The notes beneath the pieces are model-generated. The model was not told the origin of the DNA. It ran no database searches and was given only the letters and a program-made list of their open reading frames with translations. Below, one piece after another: positions 7,773-14,328 of a stretch of DNA of 64,000 nucleotides. The translations under genes were made by a program, and so were the position numbers. Numbering within the stretch: position 1 is the stretch's first letter; each line of letters begins with the position of its first letter. Source of the stretch: Actinomadura physcomitrii (lineage in GTDB: Bacteria > Actinomycetota > Actinomycetes > Streptosporangiales > Streptosporangiaceae); assembly GCF_008923205.2 (NCBI RefSeq), contig NZ_WBMS02000012.1, positions 99,391 through 163,390 of the forward strand. Reading direction: 5' to 3'.

Positions 7773-9407
7773 TCACGACTGCTCTCCATCGCGCGGCGCC
7801 AAGCCCCGGGCGCTGACCGCCCGGACGCTCGCGGCCTGCGCGTTCACCGTGCCGGCGTCGACGGCTCCGACGTCCGCGGCATCCGGCGAGGCCGCCGCGA
7901 GGTCCTCGGGGGCACTGCTCACGCAGTCGGCCTCGGCGCACTCCGCCCGCGTCACCCGGGCGACCTCCGCCGCCTTCGCCGCGTCCGCGACCCGCGCCCC
8001 ACCGGCCTCGCCGGCGGCACGGGTCCCTTCCACCGTACGCGCGGAACCGCTCCAGGGCGCAGAGTCGCTCCCGGGCGCCGGCTCCGCCGCGTCGTCGTCG
8101 GCGCGCATGTCGGCGCGCGCGACCGCCACCGGTGCCTTCGGGTCCAGGTCGAACAGCCGGCGCAGCGCGTCGGCGTAGGAGTCGCCGCCCGGCGCCGCCG
8201 CCAGCTCCTTCACCCGGACGGTCGGCGCGTGCAGCAGCTTGTCGGCGACCCGCCGGACGGTCTGCTGGATCTCCTTGACGGCCCGCTCGTCCAGTTCCGG
8301 CAGCCGGCCCGCGAGCCGCGTCAGCTCCGACTCCACGACCGCGGCGGCCTTGGTGCGCAGCGCGACCACGGTCGGCGCGACGGCGGCGGCGCGCGCCGCG
8401 CTGAGGAACGCCTCGACCTCGTCCCGGACGATCCGCCGGACCGCCTCCACCGCCTCCGGGCCGATCGCCCGCGCGGCCTCCTGCGCGGTGCGCAGCTCGT
8501 CCAGCCCGGCGAGCCGCACCCCCGGCAGCGCGCCGACGGCCGGGTCCACGTCGTGCGGGAGCGCCAGGTCCAGGAAGAACCGGTCCCGGCCGTCCGACCC
8601 GACGCCCTGCGCCGCCACCTGCGGCGCCGTCAGCACCAGGCCCGTCGCGCCCGTGCACGACACCACCAGGTCCGCGCCGGCGATCGCGGCGTCCAGGTCG
8701 GCCAGCTTCACCGCGCGCGCCGGCACCTCCAGCGACTCCGCCAGCCGGACGGCGTTGGCGTGCGTGCGGTTGGCGACCACGACCTCGCCGGCCCCGGCCC
8801 GGCTCAGCGTCGCCGCCGCCAGCGAGCTCATCGACCCCGCGCCGACCACCAGCGCCCGCACCCCGTCCAGCGGCCCGAGGTGCCGCGCGGCGACCTCCAG
8901 GCCCACGCTCACCAGCGACGCGCCCGCCTGGTCGATGCCGGTCTCGGCGTGCGCGCGCTTGCCGACCCGCAGCGCCTGCTGCAGCACGTCGTGCAGGTCG
9001 CGGCCGAGCGTCCCCTCGTCCTGCGCGAGCCGGAACGCCTGCCGCAGCTGCCCGAGGATCTGGCCCTCGCCGACGACCATCGACTCCAGCCCGCACGCCA
9101 CCGCGAACACGTGCTGGACGGCCCGCTCCTCGTAGTGCACGTACAGGTGCCGGGACAGCTCGTCCAGGGGCACGCCGGAGTGCAGCGCGAGCAGCTCGGA
9201 GATCGCCGAGACGCCGCCGTGGAACTTGTCGACCACCGCGTAGATCTCGACCCGGTTGCACGTCGACACGATCGCCGTCTCCGCGACGTTCGCGGACTCG
9301 TGCACCGCGTGCAGCAGCTTCGCCAGGTCGTCCCCGGTCACCGCCGCCCGCTCCAGCACCGGCACGGGCGCGCTCCGATGGCTGAGCCCCACCACCAACA
9401 CACTCAT
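7773..9407 (-). CDS. hemA: Glutamyl-tRNA reductase
   Basis: HemA reduces glutamyl-tRNA(Glu) to glutamate-1-semialdehyde with NADPH, the committed step of tetrapyrrole synthesis. 544 residues from ATG 9407, which has GGGAG 8 nt upstream. The catalytic cysteine is C50 in VSTCNRVEIY, GEGQILGQ is the conserved substrate-loop motif, and VVGAGSMSSLAA is the NADPH fold. The C-terminus carries about 100 extra Ala/Glu/Asp-rich residues beyond the dimerisation domain. That tail is longer than usual, looks disordered and may tune stability. It is preceded by rex with a 174-nt gap that holds a small overlapping ORF. Confidence 0.97.
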   Translation of the reverse strand: MSVLVVGLSHRSAPVPVLERAAVTGDDLAKLLHAVHESANVAETAIVSTCNRVEIYAVVDKFHGGVSAISELLALHSGVPLDELSRHLYVHYEERAVQHVFAVACGLESMVVGEGQILGQLRQAFRLAQDEGTLGRDLHDVLQQALRVGKRAHAETGIDQAGASLVSVGLEVAARHLGPLDGVRALVVGAGSMSSLAAATLSRAGAGEVVVANRTHANAVRLAESLEVPARAVKLADLDAAIAGADLVVSCTGATGLVLTAPQVAAQGVGSDGRDRFFLDLALPHDVDPAVGALPGVRLAGLDELRTAQEAARAIGPEAVEAVRRIVRDEVEAFLSAARAAAVAPTVVALRTKAAAVVESELTRLAGRLPELDERAVKEIQQTVRRVADKLLHAPTVRVKELAAAPGGDSYADALRRLFDLDPKAPVAVARADMRADDDAAEPAPGSDSAPWSGSARTVEGTRAAGEAGGARVADAAKAAEVARVTRAECAEADCVSSAPEDLAAASPDAADVGAVDAGTVNAQAASVRAVSARGLAPRDGEQS

Positions 9408-9568
9408 GCCCTGTCTCCCGCGGGCCTGAGCGGCTCCATTCGCCGCCGCTCTGCTCTCCCCGACCAACCGACCCCGCCGACCGCCACGGCCTCGCCGCTC
9501 CAGTCGCTCGTCCCTCGCTCCCGCCGCTCCTCAGTCCAGGCGACGCCGAGCCGCTCGGTCCCGCTCAT
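9404..9568 (-). CDS. Possible short leader ORF overlapping the hemA start
   Basis: A 54-codon frame fills the rex-hemA gap. It starts at ATG 9568, with GAGG about 9 nt upstream, and its TGA overlaps the hemA ATG (ATGA), an arrangement typical of translational coupling. The peptide is rich in Arg, Glu, Gly and Trp, with no recognisable domain, and includes rare AGA and AGG codons, so it may not be a stable protein. Either a coupling leader for hemA or a chance frame. Confidence 0.25.
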   Translation of the reverse strand: MSGTERLGVAWTEERRERGTSDWSGEAVAVGGVGWSGRAERRRMEPLRPAGDRA

Positions 9569-9581
9569 GCCCTGGCCTCGC

Positions 9582-10325
9582 TCATGCTTCAACCGCCTCT
9601 ACGTACTGCGTGGCGCCGGGAGGGGCGTCGCCGGTCTCCAGGGGGGCGTAGCCGTCCGGCCCCCCGGCCTTGCGCTGCTCGTGGAACGCGAGGATCTGCA
9701 GCTCGATGGACAGGTCGACCTTCCGCACGTCGACGCCGTCGGGCACCGACAGCACGACGGGCGCGAAGTTCAGCACGCTCGTCACCCCCGCGGCGACGAC
9801 GCGGTCGCACACCCCCTGGGCGGCGGCCGCCGGCGTCGCGATCACGGCGATCGACACCCCGTGATCGGCGATCACGTCCTCGAGCCGGTCGGTGTGCTCC
9901 ACGGTCATGCCGGAGATCTCCTGGCCGACGATCGCCTCGTCGGCGTCGAGCAGGCCGGCCACCCGGAATCCGCGGGACGCGAATCCGCCATATCCGGCCA
10001 ATGCACGGCCCAGGTTACCGACACCGATGATGGCGACCACCCAATCCTGGGTGAGACCGAGCTCACGTGAGATCTGGTAGACGAGGTACTCGACCTCGTA
10101 CCCGACGCCGCGGGTGCCGTAGGAGCCGAGGTGGGACAGGTCCTTGCGGAGCTTCGCCGAGTTCACCCCGGCCGCGGCCGCGAGCTCCTCGGACGAGACG
10201 GTCGCCACACCGCGCTCCTGCAGCCCGGTGAGGGCGCGCAGGTAGACGGGCAGGCGCGCGACGGTGGCTTCGGGGATGCCGCGGTCCGCGCGGTCGCGGT
10301 GGTTGCGGTTCTGTCGAGATGTCAC
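9582..10325 (-). CDS. rex: Redox-sensing transcriptional repressor Rex
   Basis: Rex binds its operator when NADH is low and releases it when NADH is high, linking respiration genes and haem supply to redox state. About 247 residues: an N-terminal winged helix (GIPEATVARLPVYLRAL, then SSEELAAAAGVNSAKLRKDL) and a Rossmann domain with IGVGNLGRAL (about 100-109). LQILAFHEQRKAG near the C-terminus is the domain-swap helix. GTG at 10325 is chosen because it aligns with the length of Streptomyces Rex as I recall it; a GTG at 10376 is an alternative. A Rex operator lies upstream (10444-10461), so it should control itself and probably the hem genes behind it. Confidence 0.96.
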   Translation of the reverse strand: MTSRQNRNHRDRADRGIPEATVARLPVYLRALTGLQERGVATVSSEELAAAAGVNSAKLRKDLSHLGSYGTRGVGYEVEYLVYQISRELGLTQDWVVAIIGVGNLGRALAGYGGFASRGFRVAGLLDADEAIVGQEISGMTVEHTDRLEDVIADHGVSIAVIATPAAAAQGVCDRVVAAGVTSVLNFAPVVLSVPDGVDVRKVDLSIELQILAFHEQRKAGGPDGYAPLETGDAPPGATQYVEAVEA

Positions 10326-10432
10326 GGCCTGCTCTTCGGGGCTCGACGCTGGGGGCGGGGCCCGAGAACCCCTCACCCCGGCTCGTGGCCGGACCGCTCG
10401 GCCGCGGCCGGACCGCCCCAGGGCTATCCATC

Positions 10433-10461
10433 AGGTTAAGCCTTTGTGAATACGCGCACAA
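10433..10461 (-). promoter_or_regulatory. rex promoter with Rex operator (ROP)
   Basis: On the minus strand TTGTGC (10456-10461), a 17-nt spacer and TAACCT (10433-10438) form a housekeeping-type promoter. The plus-strand 18-mer TTGTGAATACGCGCACAA (10444-10461) matches the ROP consensus TTGTGAA-N4-TTCACAA at all but two half-site bases. The operator covers the -35 and spacer, which fits direct repression by Rex. Confidence 0.75.
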
Positions 10462-10641
10462 AGTGCCCCCCGGACGGCGGAGGCGGCGGCCGGGGCGCGG
10501 ACCACCGCACAAAGCCCGCCCAGCAGCGCGTTTCGCCACCGCACCCGCGGGCGGGACGCCCGGCGCGCCGGGGCGCGGTGTGACCGACGAGACATCCGGG
10601 GCCCACGGTCCGGCTCCCGGGCGGGCGCCGGCGGGACCGGG

Positions 10642-10917
10642 TCAGGACGCGCCGCGGGCCTTGGCGATGGCGGCGCGCAGGCGGTCCTCGTCGACCCGCC
10701 AGAAGTCGTGCTGGACGCCGTTGATCAGCGTGACCGGGATCTGCTCCCAGTACTCCCGGGTGTCCACCTCGGACCGGGTGATGTCCCGCTCGTCCCACGG
10801 CACGTCCAGCTCGGACGCGACGCGCTCGATGATCGCGCGGGCGTCGTCGCACAGGTGGCAGCCCGGCTTGCCGAGCAGCGTGATCCGGACGTCGCCGGAC
10901 GTTCTGCCGGACGGCAT
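10642..10917 (-). CDS. Glutaredoxin-like thiol-disulfide protein
   Basis: A 91-residue thioredoxin-fold protein with the redox motif KPGCHLC (C20 and C23) near the N-terminus, a DITRSE turn and the cis-Pro segment IPVTLI near 60-65. It corresponds in position and size to the small glutaredoxin-like gene next to hemA in mycobacteria. Partner and substrate unknown. The ATG has a strong GGGGAGG site 5 nt upstream, and starts 2 nt after the stop of the membrane/ABM gene, so the two are probably one transcript and coupled. About 180 nt separate it from the Rex operator. Confidence 0.85.
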   Translation of the reverse strand: MPSGRTSGDVRITLLGKPGCHLCDDARAIIERVASELDVPWDERDITRSEVDTREYWEQIPVTLINGVQHDFWRVDEDRLRAAIAKARGAS

Positions 10918-10919
10918 GC

Positions 10920-12269
10920 TCACCTCCCCTGGTGGTCCGGCGCGGGCAGCGGCAGCTTGGCCGCGCCGAGCCGCAGCTCGATCACGTTCGTGGCCAGCAC
11001 GTGCGTCCGGGACTCGGCGAGGAACCGCTGCAGGTGCGGCTGCCGGCGGTGCACCGCGAACGCGGCCTCGTCCCGGAACAGCTGGTAGAAGATCCGCTGG
11101 GTGGGGCCGTTCACCACCTCGTGGCAGGTGAAGACCAGCGTGTCCGGCTCGGCGGACCGGACGGCCCGGACCAGCTCCGCCGCGAGCCGGTCGAAGGCGG
11201 GCTCGCGGCCGTCCAGCAGCGTGTAGACGGTGATCTGGCCGCACCCGTCGGGCAGGCCGTTCCCGGACGGGCCGAGCGCGCCGAGCGGGCCGGCGAGGGC
11301 GCCGCCGGGCAGCGCCGGCTCGGGGACGGCCGGCGGGCCGTCGACGCTGGTCGGGCCGGCCGGGTCCGGGCCGAAGGCGGACGGGTCGAACGCCGCCGAC
11401 GCCGGGGACTCCAGCGCGGGCGGGTCGGGGAAGCGCAGCTCCTCGGCGGGCGCCGGGTCGGGGAAGCGCAGCTCGCCGCGGCGCGGGTCGGCGGGCGGCG
11501 TCGGCGCCGGGACGGGCTCGGCCGGCGCGGAGTAGCCCTGCTCTTCGTAACCGGTCGCGGGCTCGTCGGCGTACTCCTCGCCGTACTCGTCGTAGCCCTC
11601 GTCCTCGTCGTACACCGGGATGGTGCGCATCGCGCCGTACCAGACGAGGCCGGCGGCGCCGCCGAGCGCGATGACCGCGAGCGGGGCGGGCAGGAACCCG
11701 CGGGTGCCGCTGACGACGAGCACCCCGGCGAGCGCGACGAGCGCGACCGGGATGAGCAGCTCGCCGGCCTCGCGGTCGCGCTTGCTCGCCAGGTAGGCGG
11801 TGACGCCCGTGCAGCCGACCAGCGCGATCACCGCGACGACGTGCGCGCCGTCGATGAGCAGCAGCGGCAGCGCGTCGTAGGTGTCGCTCGGCTTGGGCAG
11901 GCTCTTGGACAGCGAGCCCTTGAGCGGGTCGACCAGCAGGATGACGATCGCGACGACCGTGTAGGAGATCGTGAACAGCCAGGCGGCGAACCGGACCTGG
12001 ACGTACCGGGCGATCAGCTCGATCATCCCGAGGGCCAGCCACACCGGTCCGATCAGCGCCGCGCCGAGCTCCATGACGCGGAAGAACAGGCCGTTGTAGC
12101 CGGCCATGAAGCCGATGGCCATGCACAGCAGCGCGAGCGTCAGTCCGACCTGGGTGAACGACCAGGCGATGAGGTAGAGCAGCCGGTCCTTGTAGGCGCG
12201 CTGGACGAGCAACCCGGTGGCCGCGAGGGCACCAAGGGTCGCAACGAACGCGATGAGGGCATCGACCAT
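10920..12269 (-). CDS. Polytopic membrane protein with C-terminal ABM (quinol monooxygenase-like) domain
   Basis: 449 residues in three parts. Residues 1 to about 215 form roughly seven transmembrane helices. A Pro/Glu/Ala-rich cytoplasmic linker (about 215-345) contains two copies of ELRFPDP. The last 100 residues look like an antibiotic-biosynthesis-monooxygenase (ABM) ferredoxin-fold domain: TVYTLLDG, FTCHEVVNG, YQLFRDEAAFAVHR and HLQRFL fit the family. Such domains act on quinols or reactive carbonyls, but here the substrate is unknown. Start ATG 12269 has GGGGA upstream. It is paired with the glutaredoxin gene and divergent from bldN. Confidence 0.75.
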   Translation of the reverse strand: MVDALIAFVATLGALAATGLLVQRAYKDRLLYLIAWSFTQVGLTLALLCMAIGFMAGYNGLFFRVMELGAALIGPVWLALGMIELIARYVQVRFAAWLFTISYTVVAIVILLVDPLKGSLSKSLPKPSDTYDALPLLLIDGAHVVAVIALVGCTGVTAYLASKRDREAGELLIPVALVALAGVLVVSGTRGFLPAPLAVIALGGAAGLVWYGAMRTIPVYDEDEGYDEYGEEYADEPATGYEEQGYSAPAEPVPAPTPPADPRRGELRFPDPAPAEELRFPDPPALESPASAAFDPSAFGPDPAGPTSVDGPPAVPEPALPGGALAGPLGALGPSGNGLPDGCGQITVYTLLDGREPAFDRLAAELVRAVRSAEPDTLVFTCHEVVNGPTQRIFYQLFRDEAAFAVHRRQPHLQRFLAESRTHVLATNVIELRLGAAKLPLPAPDHQGR

Positions 12270-12390
12270 GGCGTCCCCATGGTGCCCGATGGCGGGCGAT
12301 GAGAGGTAACCGCCGTCCCCCGCAGCCCGCTCGGGCGGGGGCGCGGTGCGGCGGCACACGGATCCGCGGCCGGGGAGGTCCCCGGACCCA

Positions 12391-12420
12391 TTGCCTGCCG
12401 TACGGATCGGTATCTAGAGT
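12391..12420 (+). promoter_or_regulatory. Candidate bldN promoter
   Basis: TTGCCT (12391-12396), an 18-nt spacer and TAGAGT (12415-12420) fit a HrdB-type promoter and would give a 5' leader of about 35-40 nt before the bldN ribosome site GAGGAG. Confidence 0.45.
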
Positions 12421-12463
12421 GGCAGATCGCGTCGGAGGTCGCGTACGCCCCGAGGAGAACTGC

Positions 12464-13090
12464 ATGAGCAGCTTGGCCCTCGAAGCCCGGGTCGTCCCGC
12501 TTCCTCGGCGTTCCCGGGAGTCCGCCGCCGGCGCCGACCGCGCCGAGGTGCTCAAGGCGCTGGTCTTGCGGGCCCGCGAGGGCGACGCCGAGGCGTTCGG
12601 CTCCCTCTACGACCACTATGTCGAGCTGGTCTACCGGTACGTCTACTACCGGGTCGGCGTCCACTCCCTTACCGAGGACCTCACCAGCGAGACGTTCCTG
12701 CGCGCGCTCCGCCGGATCCGCGACTTCCGCTGGCAGGGCAAGGACTTCGGCGCCTGGCTGGTGACCATCGCCCGCAACCTTGTCGCGGACCACTTCAAGT
12801 CGGGCCGCTACCGGCTGGAGGTCTGCACGGCCGAACCGGTCGAGCCCGAGACCCCGCAGGAGGGGCCCGAGCGGGCCGTCCTGGACGCGATGACGCACCG
12901 GACGCTGCTCGCGGCGGTCCGCCGGCTCGGCTCGGAGCAGCAGGAGTGCGTGGTGCTGCGGTTCATGCACGGGCTGTCGGTGGCCGAGACCGCGCTGATC
13001 ATGGACAAGAAGTCGGGCGCGATCAAGGCGCTGCAGTACCGCGCCGTCCGCTCGCTCGCCCGGATGCTCCCGGACGACCTGCACAGCTAG
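12464..13090 (+). CDS. bldN: BldN-type ECF sigma factor
   Basis: A 208-residue extracytoplasmic-function sigma factor. Region 2 is clear in FGSLYDHYVELVYRYVYYR and TSETFLRALRRI (-10 recognition), and WQGKDFGAWLVTIARN and LVADHFKS precede the linker. Region 4 is ECVVLRFMHGLSVAETA with IKALQYRAVRSLARMLPDD (-35 recognition). These strings follow the Streptomyces BldN sequence closely as I remember it. BldN directs aerial-hypha genes such as chaplins and rodlins. ATG 12464 has GAGGAG 6 nt upstream. In Streptomyces the next gene encodes the membrane anti-sigma factor RsbN; here only a short ORF is found there. Confidence 0.92.
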   Translation: MSSLALEARVVPLPRRSRESAAGADRAEVLKALVLRAREGDAEAFGSLYDHYVELVYRYVYYRVGVHSLTEDLTSETFLRALRRIRDFRWQGKDFGAWLVTIARNLVADHFKSGRYRLEVCTAEPVEPETPQEGPERAVLDAMTHRTLLAAVRRLGSEQQECVVLRFMHGLSVAETALIMDKKSGAIKALQYRAVRSLARMLPDDLHS

Positions 13091-13162
13091 CGCCCCTATT
13101 GGACGATCTGTCAGTCAAGGTCGGGCCGTAACCCGCCGCGCCGCCCGGTCGTTCTTGCGGGC

Positions 13163-13366
13163 GTGGGAAGCAGGCAGGACAAGAGGGCCGAGGCGGGCCG
13201 GCGGCTCGACGGGCTGCGCACCGGCCGGGCCGGGTCCGCCGAACCGAGCCCGGACCCGCACTTCCGCGCGATGCTGCGCGAACGGCTGGTGACCGCCGCC
13301 GGGCACGCCAGTGACGACCATCGCAATGAGGCGCGGGAGGACGGCCGGAACGCGCGCAGTGATTAG
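13163..13366 (+). CDS. Short ORF resembling the cytoplasmic part of an RsbN-type anti-sigma factor
   Basis: 67 residues from GTG 13163, in the same frame as bldN and 72 nt after its stop. The segment PDPHFRAMLRERLVTAA is like the motif shared by RsbN and related anti-sigma proteins (PDPxFRxxLRxRL). There is no transmembrane helix: the frame ends 11 nt before the next gene. No clear ribosome site is present. It could be a truncated but functional soluble anti-sigma factor or a remnant of rsbN. Confidence 0.5.
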   Translation: MGSRQDKRAEAGRRLDGLRTGRAGSAEPSPDPHFRAMLRERLVTAAGHASDDHRNEAREDGRNARSD

Positions 13367-13376
13367 GCTCGGGCGT

Positions 13377-14252
13377 ATGCGGCGATTCTGGCAGCGCGGC
13401 AAGGCCGAGGACCATGTGAGCGCCGGGGAGGCGGCCGCCGCGGCGGCGACGCAGCCGAACCCGCTCCCCGACCCGGACCCCGCCGCGGCGGCGTTCTTCG
13501 ACGTCGACAACACGATGATGCGCGGCGCGTCCATCTACTACTTCGCGCGCGGCCTCGCCGCCCGCAAGCTGTTCACCATGCGGGACCTGGCCATGTTCGC
13601 CTGGGGCCAGGCCGCGTTCCGGCTGCGCGGCACGGAGAACTCCGAGCACATCGGCAGCGCCAAGGAGGCCGCGCTGGCGTTCGTCGCGGGGCAGCGGGTC
13701 GCCGGGATCGTCCGGCTCTCCGAGGAGATCTACGACGAGGTGATGGCGGACCGCATCTGGCACGGCACCCGCACCCTCGCCCTCCAGCACCTGGACGCCG
13801 GGCAGCAGGTGTGGCTGGTCACCGCCACGCCCGTCGAGGTGGCCCGGACGATCGCGCACCGGCTCGGGCTGACCGGCGCGCTCGGCACGGTCGCCGAGAC
13901 CCGCGACGGCGTCTACACCGGGCGGCTCGTCGGGAACCTGCTGCACGGGCCGGCGAAGGCGGAGGCGGTCCGGGCGCTGGCCGCGCGCGAGGGGCTGGAC
14001 CTGGCGCGCTGCTCGGCCTACAGCGACTCGGTCAACGACCTGCCGATGCTGACGGCGGTCGGGCACCCGCACGCCGTCAACCCGGACGGGGCGCTGCGCG
14101 AGCACGCCAAGTTGCACGGCTGGCCGATCCACGACTTCCGGACGGGCCGGAAGGTGACGATGGTCGCGCTGCCGGCCGCCGCCGGCGCCGGCGCGCTCGC
14201 GGGCGGCGTCGCCGCCGGGATCGCGCTGCGCCGCCACTACCGCGCGAACTGA
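13377..14252 (+). CDS. HAD-IB family phosphatase (SerB-like) with C-terminal hydrophobic segment
   Basis: 291 residues. HAD motif I is FFDVDNTMM (D42 and D44), motif II is VTATPVEV, motif III lies at HGPAKAEAV, and motif IV is YSDSVNDLPML. The residue after DxD and the cap pattern match the HAD-IB group that includes SerB1-like proteins, so a small phosphomonoester is the likely substrate. A Gly/Ala-rich hydrophobic stretch near 268-286 may be a membrane anchor. A SerB-like gene occupies the equivalent place in mycobacteria. ATG 13377 is 10 nt after the anti-sigma-like ORF, so both are probably transcribed with bldN. Confidence 0.88.
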   Translation: MRRFWQRGKAEDHVSAGEAAAAAATQPNPLPDPDPAAAAFFDVDNTMMRGASIYYFARGLAARKLFTMRDLAMFAWGQAAFRLRGTENSEHIGSAKEAALAFVAGQRVAGIVRLSEEIYDEVMADRIWHGTRTLALQHLDAGQQVWLVTATPVEVARTIAHRLGLTGALGTVAETRDGVYTGRLVGNLLHGPAKAEAVRALAAREGLDLARCSAYSDSVNDLPMLTAVGHPHAVNPDGALREHAKLHGWPIHDFRTGRKVTMVALPAAAGAGALAGGVAAGIALRRHYRAN

Positions 14253-14272
14253 ACCGGGACGAACCTGAGCAG

Positions 14273-14309
14273 TCGCCCGCAACTCGCGACCTATCGCGAG
14301 TTCGGGCGA
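14273..14309. promoter_or_regulatory. Large inverted repeat before the SARP gene
   Basis: TCGCCCG-(C)-AACTCGCGA, loop CCTA, TCGCGAGTT-CGGGCGA: a 16-bp stem with one bulged base (arms 14273-14289 and 14294-14309). It lies after the HAD stop and just ahead of the -10-like TACGCT (14317-14322) of the next gene, so it could end upstream transcription or be an operator over the -35 region. Confidence 0.6.
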
Positions 14310-14328
14310 CACGCTCTACGCTGTCCGT

